Source: DATFRX01 sp035630615
GTDB lineage: Bacteria > Actinomycetota > Actinomycetes > Propionibacteriales > Nocardioidaceae
DNA: 64,000 bases
Assembly: GCA_035630615.1 (NCBI GenBank)
Contig: DASQKI010000046.1
Span: 83,866-147,865, forward strand
Direction of reading: 5' to 3'
Every line of letters begins with the position of its first letter. Within the stretch, counting starts at the first letter, position 1. A program made the position numbers and the translations under genes. The notes under the pieces are model-generated. The model searched no databases and was not told where the DNA came from. It saw only the letters and a program-made list of their open reading frames with translations. Positions 1 through 8,557 of this stretch are shown piece after piece.

Positions 1-100
1 CGAGAAACCAGTCCCGCTGGTCCGGATCCCCGTACGTCATCATCCCGAGGCAGATCCGCGACACCTTGAGGCCGGTCGTACCGAGGCGGACGTATTCCAT
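1..100 (-). CDS. aldo/keto reductase, N-terminal part only (runs off left edge)
   Basis: The minus-strand frame starts at an ATG (98-100) and reads MEYVRLGTTGLKVSRICLGM followed by MTYGDP. This is the N-terminal signature of NADPH-dependent aldo/keto reductases of the YajO/YghZ-like type, including the LGTTGLKVS first strand. An AAGGAG ribosome site lies just upstream of the ATG. Only about 33 residues are inside the window, so the catalytic Asp/Tyr/Lys/His tetrad cannot be checked. The family identification is firm; the substrate is unknown. Confidence 0.85.
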   Translation of the reverse strand, partial: MEYVRLGTTGLKVSRICLGMMTYGDPDQRDWFL

Positions 101-246
101 GGGGCGAGCTCCTTCGGGAGTCGAGTTTTGGCGTGAGAGTGCCCTCGCCAGTGTTACCGGAGGCGATTCTCCCGCCAATACTCGGGTCCCGACATGCGAA
201 CGCCGCCCCGCCATCGGGTGGCGGGGCGGCGTCGGTGTCTTGACCG

Positions 247-768
247 TCAGGCGGCCGGGGGCGGCGTCGCCTCCCCACCAGCGGTGGCCTTGCGGCCGGG
301 CAGCTGCTCGCCGGACTCCACGGCACCCATCGCGGCGAACACGGTCGCCACGATGCCCAGCAGAACGAGCAGATAACCCGCCCAACCGGCAGCCATGTCG
401 ATGAATTCGCTCACGTCGACTCCGGGAGGGGCATTCACTCCGCCGTCGTAGGTGAAGATGTAGATCAGGCTCAGCAGCGTCGCGAGGCCCAGTACGCCTG
501 TGGTGATCCAGCGAACCGGAAGCGCCTGAAGCTCGGAGACCTCAAGGACTGTCACCACGACACCCGCCACGCCGACGATCAGCAAGAGCGCGGCTAGGAC
601 ACCCAGGCCGTGCCACAGGTTCACACTCTCCGACGCATTGCCGAGGCCCGCCCCGGCCTTGGCCTCGAACGTTCGAGCGCCCGGAATCAGCGACAAGATC
701 AGAGCTAGTACGGCGGCTGCGCCTGCGATCTGGTCGTTTCTCTTGATACTGCCTATATCCACAGGCAT
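247..768 (-). CDS. small membrane protein with four predicted TM segments
   Basis: A 173-residue protein of unknown function. Hydrophobic stretches near residues 15-30, 55-75, 85-105 and 125-150 suggest four transmembrane helices. A short polar N-terminus (MPVDIGSIKRNDQ) and a Pro/Ala-rich tail (EATPPPAA) flank them. The arrangement resembles small actinobacterial four-helix membrane proteins, but no catalytic motif is visible and I do not assign a family. The gene is alone between the aldo/keto reductase gene and the MMPL transporter, all on the minus strand. The spacing of more than 200 bp to the MMPL gene argues against tight cotranscription. Confidence 0.75.
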   Translation of the reverse strand: MPVDIGSIKRNDQIAGAAAVLALILSLIPGARTFEAKAGAGLGNASESVNLWHGLGVLAALLLIVGVAGVVVTVLEVSELQALPVRWITTGVLGLATLLSLIYIFTYDGGVNAPPGVDVSEFIDMAAGWAGYLLVLLGIVATVFAAMGAVESGEQLPGRKATAGGEATPPPAA

Positions 769-1001
769 GGTGCGGCCTCCTCGACCGACTCAGGTCGGGC
801 GACCACGATGCCGCCCGGCAGACTTTCGGAGGCCATCCTGGTGGTTCGGGCACCATCCCGACAACCCCGACAAGGCATTGTCAAGGGTTAACTTGGCGGA
901 TTTGCGGCGACCCGCCGGATTCGGCGGGCCCCGCGTACGCAACATCCCGCAGAGTGAGCATGGGAGCCCACGGCCTGCGGGACATCGCGCACGGCGGATG
1001 G

Positions 1002-3182
1002 TCAGCCGACCAGCTCCGGTACCTCCTCGACCGCTGGACTCTCGCGGTGGGCCGAGCGACGACCCACGCCTGACGGCCACCAGGCGGCCCGGCCGAGCAG
1101 AGCAAGGATCGACGGCAGCATCACGACGCGGACGATGGTCGCGTCGATCAGGATCGCGGCCGCCAGGCCGACACCCATCTGCTTCATCTCCATCATCCCG
1201 AGAGTCGCGAAGATCCCGAACACGGCGACCATCACGGCGGCCGCGCTCGTCACGACTCCGGCTGTCTCGGTGACACCAGCCCGCACAGCCTCTCGGGGCG
1301 ACAGGCCGCGCCGGAGATTTTCGCGGACCCGGCTCAAGACGAACACGTGGTAGTCCATCGACAGGCCCACCAGGATCACGAAAACGAACAACGGGATCCA
1401 AGTAATCGCGAAGCCGGGCGCGGTGAATCCGAGCACCGACTCGAACCAGCCGTGCTGGAACACCAGCGCGAGCACACCGAACGCGGCGGCAGCGGAGAAA
1501 AGGTTGAGCACCGTCGTCACGAGGGCGATCATCACGCTACGGAAGGTGATCCCCATCATCAGCAGGGTCAGGCCGAGGACGAACACGAGCACCATCGGCA
1601 GCTTGTCGCGCTGATTCTGCGCGAAGTCCTGCGACTCGGCGACTCCGCCGCCGACCGCCTGCTCCTGCGCGTCGACCGGATCGAGGTATTGCGGAACCAG
1701 ATCGTCGCGCAGCCGGTTGAGAGCGTCGACGCTCGCGTCGTTACCTTCCTCCGTCGGCGACACCAGAGTCATCACGGCCGCGGTCTTGTCGTCCGAAACC
1801 TGAACGCCTTCGCCGGAATCGGTGACGAAGTCGCCTTCCGACTCGGCCTTCGTCGCCAGCTCGTTCAGCGCCGCCACCGTGTCGGGCATCCGCTCCGGCG
1901 TCGTGCGTACGGCGATGTCGTAGGCCGTGCCCTCGGACGGGAAGTGCTCCGTCGTACGCTGCAGCGTCTGAACCGTCGGGATCTCCTTCGGCAGCGTCGT
2001 CAGCCCGCCGTCGTCGATCTTCATCCCTAGGGCAGGGGCGGCCAGCGCACCGAGCGCCACGGTCGACACCACCAACGCGGCTCCCGGGTGCCGCATGACG
2101 GGCGCCAGGATCCGGCGGCTGACACCACCCGGGCCGATCCGCCGGCTGACCCGCCACAACAGCGGCACACGCGGCCGGTCGACCCAACGACCCAGCTTGG
2201 CGAGCAGCGCCGGCAGGACGGTGATCGATCCGAGCACCGCGACGCCGACGACGATGATCGCGCCGGTCGCGATCGAGATGAAGTCGGCCACGCCGGTGAC
2301 GTACATCCCTGCCATCGCGACGATGACGGCGATGCCGGAGACGACGATCGATCGACCCGACGTCGCGGCGGCGATCTCGACCGCGTCCACGGTGCTGTGC
2401 CCGCGACGTCGCTCCTCCCGCTCGCGCTTCAGATAGAACAGCGAGTAGTCGACGCCGACGGCCATACCGAGGAGCAGAACGATGTTCATGACGCTGCCGT
2501 TGTCCGGTGCGAAAGACGACACGGCCGCATAGATGCCGAACGTCGCCATGACCGACGTAAGCGCCAGCAGCACGGGGATGGCTGCCGCGATCAGCGCCGC
2601 GAACGCCAGCAGCATGATTCCGAACGCGATCGGCAGGCTCAGCTTCTCCGAGGCGGCGAGGTCGTCGCTGACCTGCTCCCAGATCGCCTGGTTGAGCGAC
2701 GCGTCGCCGCTCTGCTCGACGACCAGGTCGGGGTGCTCGGCCTGCACGTCGTCGGTGACGTCGAGCAGCGCCTGGATGTCGTCCTCGGCCTCGACGTCGT
2801 CGGAGGTCGTGAGCCGCAACGGCACCAAGACGGCGGCGCCGTCCTCGGACCAGACGGGCCGTCCGACCTCGCCGACCTCGGGCAGCTGCGACATCTGCTG
2901 ACGCACGTCGGAGGCGGCCGATTCGGCGGAGTCACGATCCAGCTCGCCATCGGCACTGGTGATCAGGACGTTCTCGGACAAGGGCTCGGTCAGCCCGGAG
3001 TCCGAGATGATTTCGTCGGCGACGCCGGACTGCCCGATCCGGGTGTCGTCGTCGTCCAGCTGTTGAACGGGCACGGCACTCGCCGTCCCCACCGCGGCGG
3101 CGACGAACACCAGCCACAGCAGCATCGCTCGCCATGGGTGGGTCGCACTCCAGCGCGCCGCCCTTACGGTCACGGATCTCAT
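1002..3182 (-). CDS. MMPL-family RND transporter
   Basis: A 726-residue integral membrane protein of the MmpL/ActII-3 branch of the RND superfamily, which exports lipids or hydrophobic small molecules using the proton gradient. It shows the duplicated layout: one N-terminal TM helix (about residues 15-35), an extracytoplasmic domain, a TM bundle around 180-330 containing GMAVGVDYSLFYLKRERE, then a second set (TM near 370, domain, bundle 520-700) containing VGLSMDYHVFVLSRVRENL. The paired Asp-Tyr motifs in TM4 and TM10 are the expected proton-relay positions. Length is at the short end for MmpL proteins and normal for the ActII-3-like group. It is divergent from the histidine kinase gene at 3320, so regulation by that two-component system is possible. 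Substrate unknown. Confidence 0.92.
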   Translation of the reverse strand: MRSVTVRAARWSATHPWRAMLLWLVFVAAAVGTASAVPVQQLDDDDTRIGQSGVADEIISDSGLTEPLSENVLITSADGELDRDSAESAASDVRQQMSQLPEVGEVGRPVWSEDGAAVLVPLRLTTSDDVEAEDDIQALLDVTDDVQAEHPDLVVEQSGDASLNQAIWEQVSDDLAASEKLSLPIAFGIMLLAFAALIAAAIPVLLALTSVMATFGIYAAVSSFAPDNGSVMNIVLLLGMAVGVDYSLFYLKREREERRRGHSTVDAVEIAAATSGRSIVVSGIAVIVAMAGMYVTGVADFISIATGAIIVVGVAVLGSITVLPALLAKLGRWVDRPRVPLLWRVSRRIGPGGVSRRILAPVMRHPGAALVVSTVALGALAAPALGMKIDDGGLTTLPKEIPTVQTLQRTTEHFPSEGTAYDIAVRTTPERMPDTVAALNELATKAESEGDFVTDSGEGVQVSDDKTAAVMTLVSPTEEGNDASVDALNRLRDDLVPQYLDPVDAQEQAVGGGVAESQDFAQNQRDKLPMVLVFVLGLTLLMMGITFRSVMIALVTTVLNLFSAAAAFGVLALVFQHGWFESVLGFTAPGFAITWIPLFVFVILVGLSMDYHVFVLSRVRENLRRGLSPREAVRAGVTETAGVVTSAAAVMVAVFGIFATLGMMEMKQMGVGLAAAILIDATIVRVVMLPSILALLGRAAWWPSGVGRRSAHRESPAVEEVPELVG

Positions 3183-3269
3183 CGCGGTTCCCCTTCGAGT
3201 CGTTGGCTTCCGACTACGAGCCTGGTGTCCACGCGTACGAGAAACATTGGGTGCAAGACCCCAACCGGG

Positions 3270-3285
3270 GTGGGCCTAGGCCCAC
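3270..3285. promoter_or_regulatory. perfect 16-bp palindrome between divergent MMPL and kinase genes
   Basis: GTGGGCCTAGGCCCAC is its own reverse complement. It lies in the 137-bp spacer between the MMPL start (3182, minus) and the histidine kinase start (3320, plus). Position and symmetry fit a dimeric regulator binding site. The regulator is unknown; the LuxR-type response regulator at 5301 is a candidate by proximity only. Confidence 0.4.
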
Positions 3286-3319
3286 TGTCCCGATCGGCGG
3301 GTGGGTCAAGAATGGAGCC

Positions 3320-4591
3320 ATGAACACCACGCAAGGCGCGCCGCTGAAACGGCGATTCGAGCTCGCCGGGTACGCCGGGCTGCACGTCCTGATGTTCGGC
3401 GCCTGTGTCGGGCTCTTCGTCCTGACCGTCGTCGGCATCCCGCTGATCCTCGTGACCGCCGGAGCGTTCTTGCTGCTGGCAACCGTCCCGCTGACCCGAC
3501 AGGTCGCGCGGGCGCACCGATGGATCGCCGGCCGCATCCTCGGCGAACCGATCCCGTCGCCCTACCGGCCGCACACCGGATCCGGCATCGTCGTGATGCT
3601 GCGCGACTGGCTTCGCGACCCGGCGAGCTGGCGCGACTTGCTGTGGCTGCTGGTGTCCATGACCGCAGGATTTACGCTCTCGCTGCTGGCGTTGATCTTC
3701 TTGCTCGGCTTCGCGTGGTATGCGATCTTCCCGTTCCTGTTCTGGGTCACGCCCGAGGGCGTGTTCAACGAGGAGTACGGGATCATCACGCTCGACACCC
3801 AGGCCGAGGCCTTCCTCGACTGGATACCCGCTCTGGTCTGTCTGCTGCTGTGGTGGTGGGTGTCGCCCGCACTGCTCAAGGCCCGGGCCTACATCGACCG
3901 GTCATTGCTCAAGCCGGCCCGCACTGAAGAACTGGAGGAGCGAGTCGCCACGCTCGAAGAGACCCGCGCGGAGAGCGTCGATCATTCGGCGGCCGAGCTG
4001 CGGCGCATCGAGCGCGACCTGCACGACGGCGCCCAGGCCAGGCTGGTGGCGCTCGGGATGAGCCTGGGTCTCGCCGACGAGTTGATGGCCAACGATCCGG
4101 AGGAGGCCAAGCGACTGCTCTCCGAGGCACGCAGCACGACGACCGCTGCCCTCGGCGACCTGCGGTCGGTCGTGCGAGGCATCCACCCGCCGGTGCTGGC
4201 CGACCGCGGGCTGTCCGGCGCCGTCCAGGCCCTCGCGCTCGACATGGCGATCCCGGTCGTCGTCACGGTGCAGCTCTCCGGTCGACCGCAAGCGACGATC
4301 GAGTCCGCGGCGTACTTCGGCGTGGCCGAGAGCCTGGCCAACATCGGCAAGCACAGCGGGGCCCGCCGGGCATGGATCGACCTCGGGTACGAAGCCGGCG
4401 AGCTGCGGATCGAGGTCGGCGACGACGGTAGGGGCGGCGCGCGTCTCGAGGGCGGCACCGGTCTCGCCGGCGTGGCTCGGAGGCTGGCGTCGTTCGACGG
4501 CGGCCTGTCGATCTCGAGTCCGGAAGGCGGACCGACCGTGGTGTCGATCCGCCTCCCGTGCGAGCTGTCGACGCCGACCCCGACGGAGTAG
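3320..4591 (+). CDS. sensor histidine kinase (DesK/NarX-like, HisKA_3)
   Basis: About 423 residues from the ATG at 3320; the frame stays open upstream, so the start is inferred. It has an N-terminal membrane sensor region with several hydrophobic helices (residues about 15-60 and 105-200). A dimerisation/phosphoacceptor segment ERDLHDGAQARLVALGMSLG follows, whose His is the expected phosphorylation site. Last comes a HATPase domain with VAESLANIGKHSGA (N box) and VGDDGRGGA (G1). This is the typical layout of actinobacterial kinases with an N-terminal putative-sensor domain that pair with LuxR-type regulators. The matching regulator lies at 5301-5945, with one convergent gene in between. Signal unknown. 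Confidence 0.9.
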   Translation: MNTTQGAPLKRRFELAGYAGLHVLMFGACVGLFVLTVVGIPLILVTAGAFLLLATVPLTRQVARAHRWIAGRILGEPIPSPYRPHTGSGIVVMLRDWLRDPASWRDLLWLLVSMTAGFTLSLLALIFLLGFAWYAIFPFLFWVTPEGVFNEEYGIITLDTQAEAFLDWIPALVCLLLWWWVSPALLKARAYIDRSLLKPARTEELEERVATLEETRAESVDHSAAELRRIERDLHDGAQARLVALGMSLGLADELMANDPEEAKRLLSEARSTTTAALGDLRSVVRGIHPPVLADRGLSGAVQALALDMAIPVVVTVQLSGRPQATIESAAYFGVAESLANIGKHSGARRAWIDLGYEAGELRIEVGDDGRGGARLEGGTGLAGVARRLASFDGGLSISSPEGGPTVVSIRLPCELSTPTPTE

Positions 4592-4620
4592 CTGCTCACC
4601 CCTTTCGCGGGGTCAGCAGC
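4591..4620. terminator. hairpin shared by two convergent genes
   Basis: The arms GCTGCTCACCCC and GGGGTCAGCAGC pair with one mismatch around a TTTCGC loop. The hairpin includes the last base of the kinase stop codon and the whole stop codon of the convergent gene at 4613, so it probably acts as a bidirectional terminator. Confidence 0.6.
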
Positions 4621-5272
4621 CGCCGAAGAACGGCCGTGCGAACTCCGGATACGCCGCCGCTAGCGGCTGACCGGCGGGAACCTCACCGGTATCGCGGCCG
4701 ACCCGATGCCACGTCGTGGCGACGAGCTCGTAGAAGCGGCGCGTCACGGTCCTGGCCACATTCGGGTCGAGGTCCGAGGCGGTCGACATGACGATCCGGC
4801 CGTCGGTCGAGCACCCCGCACCGGTCCGCAGGCCATAGGGGTCGTAGGCATTCGCTGGCCCATCCACCGCCTGGAGCTTGCCGGCGTGGAGGGTGTAGAC
4901 GGGGTAGAAGTGCATCCACTCGGTCGCCGTCGCCACCTGCTTGACGACGATCTCGTCCCCACTCGAGCCGCCGAGGTCGACGATCTGGGCGAGCGTGGAG
5001 CCGCCCGAGTGATAGCCCAGGAGGGACTCGACGGTGAGATTGGCGGAGTACGTGACGTCGCCCGTGTCGACGACGACGAAGGTCCGGCAGTTCGGCCCGG
5101 CGTCTGGATCCTCAGCGAGGTGGACGCTGTCCGGCTGGCCATCGCCGTCGATGTCGCCGGATTTGATGCTGACGTTGACATGGTTGCCTCCCCAGATGCT
5201 GTCGTGTGTGGGGTGGGACGCCTCGCACTCGCGTCGGTTCCACGCGATCGGCGGGTAGGGTGCACGCGTCAC
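4613..5272 (-). CDS. hypothetical protein with an FG-GAP-like calcium loop
   Basis: The convincing part of this frame begins around NVSIKSGDIDGDGQPDS, which resembles an FG-GAP/VCBS calcium-binding loop (DIDGDGQPD). It continues for about 185 residues, with cysteines in GPNC, GAGC and the C-terminal GGC. The start is unclear. The only in-frame start I find that avoids the regulator gene at 5301 is a GTG at 5270-5272. A well-placed GGGGAGG ribosome site instead precedes an ATG at 5181 that is in another frame. Either the GTG is used, or a frameshift separates the true start from the body. No signal peptide is visible in the present reading, although the sequence looks extracytoplasmic. Confidence 0.55.
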   Translation of the reverse strand: MTRAPYPPIAWNRRECEASHPTHDSIWGGNHVNVSIKSGDIDGDGQPDSVHLAEDPDAGPNCRTFVVVDTGDVTYSANLTVESLLGYHSGGSTLAQIVDLGGSSGDEIVVKQVATATEWMHFYPVYTLHAGKLQAVDGPANAYDPYGLRTGAGCSTDGRIVMSTASDLDPNVARTVTRRFYELVATTWHRVGRDTGEVPAGQPLAAAYPEFARPFFGGC

Positions 5273-5300
5273 CTGTCGATGCGCACCGAGGGGAGCTGCC

Positions 5301-5945
5301 GTGCGCGTTGTCCTCGCCGAAGATCTGGCCCTTCTCCGCGACGGTCTGACCCGGATCCTCGAGGCGCACGAGTTCGAGGTCGTCGCCGCGGTCGACAACG
5401 CGCCAGGCCTCGCCCGCGAGTTGCAAAAACCGGACATCGATGTGGCGGTCGTCGACGTACGACTGCCGCCGACGTTCACCGACGAGGGCCTGCGCGCCGC
5501 GATCAAGGCGCGAGCCGAGCGACCCGGACTACCGGTCCTCGTGCTGTCGCAATATGTCGAGCAGCTGTATGCGCGCGAACTCCTCGGCAGCGGCGACGGA
5601 GCCGTCGGCTACCTCCTCAAGGATCGAGTCTCCGACGTCGCGCAGTTCGTCGACGCCGTACGCCGGGTCGCCGACGGCGGCACCGTACTCGACCCCGAAG
5701 TCGTCGCGACCCTCTTGGCCAAGCGCGACCAGGACGGACCGATGAACCGTCTCACTGCGCGAGAACGCGAGGTACTGGCCCTGATGGCCGAAGGTCGCTC
5801 CAACGCGGCCGTCGCCAGCCGGCTGTTCATCACCGAAAAGGCCGTCAGCAAGCACAGCAACGCCATCTTCACCAAGCTCGATCTGGCGGTCTCGGACGAC
5901 GACAATCGACGCGTACTCGCCGTTTTGGCCTACCTCGGCGTGTGA
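5301..5945 (+). CDS. LuxR/NarL-family response regulator
   Basis: 214 residues from a GTG with GAGGGGAG upstream. The receiver domain (about 1-120) has the acidic pair (AED near residues 6-8), the phospho-acceptor Asp in VAVVDVRLPP, and the conserved Lys in GYLLKDRV. The C-terminal HTH (about 148-210) carries the GerE signature LTAREREVLALMAEGRSNAAVA, with KAVSKHSNAIFTKLDL as recognition helix. It very probably receives phosphate from the kinase at 3320-4591. Targets are unknown; the divergent MMPL transporter is a reasonable candidate. Confidence 0.93.
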   Translation: MRVVLAEDLALLRDGLTRILEAHEFEVVAAVDNAPGLARELQKPDIDVAVVDVRLPPTFTDEGLRAAIKARAERPGLPVLVLSQYVEQLYARELLGSGDGAVGYLLKDRVSDVAQFVDAVRRVADGGTVLDPEVVATLLAKRDQDGPMNRLTAREREVLALMAEGRSNAAVASRLFITEKAVSKHSNAIFTKLDLAVSDDDNRRVLAVLAYLGV

Positions 5946-5976
5946 TCGAGCCGCGCGACGCGTATTTTCTTCCTTC

Positions 5977-7170
5977 GTGGCTCGCCAATCTCGCAAGGTC
6001 TTCCTCCACATCGGTGCAATGAAGACCGGCACCAGCTACCTCCAAGAGGTCCTGCGTCAGCACAAGGCCGCGCTGGCCGACGACGGCATCCTCTTTCCCG
6101 GAGCCAACGGCTGGTCCGACCAGGTGATGGCCACCAAGGACGTTCTCGGGCTGCACGTCAGCCCCGAGATCGCGCACCGGGCCGACGGCGCCTGGGACCG
6201 GCTGCGCGACGAGATGCTGCAGTTCGAGGGCCGCGCCAGCGTGGTCTCGATGGAGTTCATGAGCTTCGCCCGCCGCGAGTTGGCCGCGAAGGTCGCGAAC
6301 TCGCTGAGAAACGTCGAGCTGCATGTGATCCTGACCGTCCGGGACGCCTCCCGGGTCATTCCGGCCCAATGGCAGGAGTCGACCCAAAACCGCGACATCG
6401 CGTCGTGGCAGGAGTATGCCGCCGCCGTCCTCGCCGGCGCCGATCGCGACAATCCGGCCTGGCGAGCGTTTCAGCGGGCGCTCAACATCCCACGGATCCT
6501 GCGTGCCTGGTCGGGCGCGGTCCCGCCAGAGCGCATGCATGTCGTCCTGGTCCCCGCCCCCGGATCGCCGCCGGACCAATTGTGGACGCGGTTCGCATCG
6601 GTCGTCGGCATCGACGCCGAGCGGTTTCCGCCGCTGCCGGGTGAGCGCAACGTGTCCCTGGGGTACGCGTCGGCCGACCTGATGCGGCGGGTCAACGCGC
6701 ACCTCACCGACCTCGAGCAGACGACGTACGGCCGGACCGTGAAGCGGCACCTGTGCAAGCGGATCCTGTCCGCCCGACGCGATGAGCCGAAGATGTCGAT
6801 GAACCGTCAGCTCGGTGAGTTCTCACTCGATTGGAACCGCAATATGGCCGACGCCATCGCGCGCCAGGGGTGCGAGGTCGTCGGCGAGCTGACCGATCTC
6901 GACGTCGCCCCGACGACGGTCGAAATCCTCGAGCCACCCGACCAGCGGCAGGTCCTCGGCGCCGCCGCCGACGCGGTCAACGGCATGCAGGAGCTGATCA
7001 AGCAGCGCGCGATCCAGTCGACTCCCGACACCGAAGCGCGCGAGCCGGCGACGTCGTCGTCCTGGGATCCGACACCCGATCCGATCGACGCAGCCGTCGC
7101 CGACGTGGTCGAGCTGATCCGCGAGGCCATTGAGCTGCGCCGGCAACGCCAGAAGGTCGGCGGCCGCTGA
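5977..7170 (+). CDS. sulfotransferase-like P-loop protein
   Basis: 397 residues from a GTG. The N-terminus KVFLHIGAMKTGTSYLQEVL is the 5'-PSB loop (PAPS-binding P-loop) seen in bacterial sulfotransferases and related sulfotransferase-like proteins. The middle contains LTVRDASRVIPAQWQES, comparable to the 3'-phosphate-binding segment (R...S). The C-terminal 90 residues are charged and probably helical. Likely role is transfer of sulfuryl groups to a carbohydrate or lipid, but substrate and activity are not visible from sequence. It begins 31 bp after the response regulator on the same strand, so the two may be cotranscribed. Confidence 0.7.
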   Translation: MARQSRKVFLHIGAMKTGTSYLQEVLRQHKAALADDGILFPGANGWSDQVMATKDVLGLHVSPEIAHRADGAWDRLRDEMLQFEGRASVVSMEFMSFARRELAAKVANSLRNVELHVILTVRDASRVIPAQWQESTQNRDIASWQEYAAAVLAGADRDNPAWRAFQRALNIPRILRAWSGAVPPERMHVVLVPAPGSPPDQLWTRFASVVGIDAERFPPLPGERNVSLGYASADLMRRVNAHLTDLEQTTYGRTVKRHLCKRILSARRDEPKMSMNRQLGEFSLDWNRNMADAIARQGCEVVGELTDLDVAPTTVEILEPPDQRQVLGAAADAVNGMQELIKQRAIQSTPDTEAREPATSSSWDPTPDPIDAAVADVVELIREAIELRRQRQKVGGR

Positions 7171-7497
7171 CGGCCCACCTCTGGCCAAGGGTCCCGATTT
7201 AGGCGGGTCTGGTCAAAAGCCGACAATGTTTGGCGGATTGCGGCGGAAGAACCCGTCTTATGTGCTATCGCGATCGCGCGTTTCGCGATTGAATGCTCCG
7301 TGGGAGGGCGCACAGAGAGCGAGGATTTCGTCACGACCTGAGTTTCACGTGGCCTAGCGCACGCCTCCACGAGCCGTCGGCCCAGTCCTCGCCCAAAGCT
7401 CATCCGCTGTTCTCAACCTTCCCTCCCCTTGCCGCAGGATGCGGTGCCAACTACGGCAGCCTCGGCTGTCGGATCGAGAAATCTGGAGAAACCCCCC
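7171..7497. other. 327-bp spacer, no gene recognised
   Basis: I see no convincing coding frame here. It contains a short inverted repeat (ATCGCGA ... TCGCGAT near 7267-7290) and presumably the promoter and leader of the exported protein gene at 7498. Confidence 0.4.
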
Positions 7498-8211
7498 ATG
7501 CTGAAGCGAAGCATCGGCGTTGCCGCCATCGCGGCCGCATTCGTCGCGACCGGGTCTGTCGCCACCGGCTCGTTCGCGGCCGAGGTCGACGAGTTCGGAT
7601 CGTCGGCGACGCAAGCCTCGAAGTCGTCGTCCGACTCGGTGTCGTCCGACGCCAAGGCTCATGTGACCGGCCGACCCATCCAATGCGACGGCGTCATGGA
7701 GCTTGGTGATGCGCCGAAGGCGAAGCTCGTCGTTTCCGACGGCGCGTCCTGCACGGTCGTCAACTCGACCATCAAGAGCCTGCGGGCGCTGCCCGGCTCG
7801 GTCGACGTCCGCGTCATCGACACCGAAGTCACCAGGAACCTGATGGTGCGCGGCGCCACCGGCACCGTCCACATCGGGCCGAAGGACTGCCGCTACGACC
7901 CGATGGTCGGCAACAACGTCATCGTTCGAAACTCCCACAACGTCTTGATCTGCTTCACCTCGGTTGACAACAACATCATGGTCCGCAACAACGACGGCCG
8001 GATCACGCTGCGGGACAGCTCGGCCGGCAACAACATCATGGTCAACCGCAACCTCGCGTACGCTCCGAACGCCGGTGACCCGGCCACGCTCAAAGCGTCG
8101 AAGATCCGACTGCTGCGGCTCGAGGCCGGCAACCACATCGTCGCCCGCGACAACAACGCGACCCGCGAGGTCGTCGCCCGCGACAACACCCCGGTGGCGA
8201 CCATCGCCTGA
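7498..8211 (+). CDS. exported protein with GNN-I-V-RN repeats (possible beta-solenoid)
   Basis: 237 residues. The ATG at 7498 is chosen because GGAGAA precedes it and because it starts a clear signal peptide (MLKRSIGVAAIAAAFVATGS ... SFAA, cleavage near FAA-EV). A Ser-rich linker follows. The second half carries spaced repeats of the form G-N-N-(V/I)-(I/M)-V-R-N: GNNVIVRN, DNNIMVRN, GNNIMVNRN, GNHIVARDN. Regular hydrophobic/Asn spacing of this kind suggests stacked beta coils as in right-handed beta-helix proteins. Several cysteines (IQCDG, ASCTV, KDCRY, LICF) could form disulfides. Function unknown; a secreted or wall-associated structural role is inferred. Confidence 0.75.
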   Translation: MLKRSIGVAAIAAAFVATGSVATGSFAAEVDEFGSSATQASKSSSDSVSSDAKAHVTGRPIQCDGVMELGDAPKAKLVVSDGASCTVVNSTIKSLRALPGSVDVRVIDTEVTRNLMVRGATGTVHIGPKDCRYDPMVGNNVIVRNSHNVLICFTSVDNNIMVRNNDGRITLRDSSAGNNIMVNRNLAYAPNAGDPATLKASKIRLLRLEAGNHIVARDNNATREVVARDNTPVATIA

Positions 8212-8236
8212 CGGCTCCACCGAGTAGTTCGTTCGA

Positions 8237-8279
8237 CGTCGGCGCTCTGCACGGGTAAACCCCGTGGAGGGCGCCGACG
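8237..8279. terminator. long hairpin between exported-protein gene and tRNA-Leu
   Basis: The arms CGTCGGCGCTCTGCACGGG and CCCCGTGGAGGGCGCCGACG pair with a few mismatches around a TAAA loop. It lies between a plus-strand gene ending at 8211 and the minus-strand tRNA-Leu, so it can terminate both. Confidence 0.6.
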
Positions 8280-8324
8280 CGCATGTCGAGCATCGGGCGG
8301 TTGACGTGACCACAAGGGCTCAGC

Positions 8325-8411
8325 TGGTGCGCGAGGGGGGAGTTGAACCCCCACGCCCTCTCGGGCACACGGACCTGAACCGTGCGCGTCTGCCTATTCC
8401 GCCACTCGCGC
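8325..8411 (-). tRNA. tRNA-Leu (anticodon CAG)
   Basis: Read on the minus strand the gene begins GCGCGAGTGGCGGAATAGGC and ends CTCGCGC-A-CCA with the CCA encoded. The anticodon arm CACGG-TTCAGGT-CCGTG gives CAG. A class II variable arm (GCCCGAGAGGGC) and the T loop GGTTCAACTCC are present. All acceptor pairs match. In related genomes this tRNA lies next to fhaA, as here. Confidence 0.97.
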
Positions 8412-8557
8412 TTGGCACCGCTGGGATTGGCCGAAACGCTCCGACCGAAGGCACAGCCTAACACCCGGGCGCGACGGGCCGATGGGGACTGATTACCGCA
8501 TCCCAGGCAGGCTAGGAGTTGACCGATACGATCGCAGGAAGAAAGGAGGGAGATGTC

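Noticed and set aside
2088..3323. 411-codon plus-strand frame opposite the MMPL gene
   Set aside because: Antisense to a clear transporter; composition is RDHQ-rich without hydrophobic core or domain.
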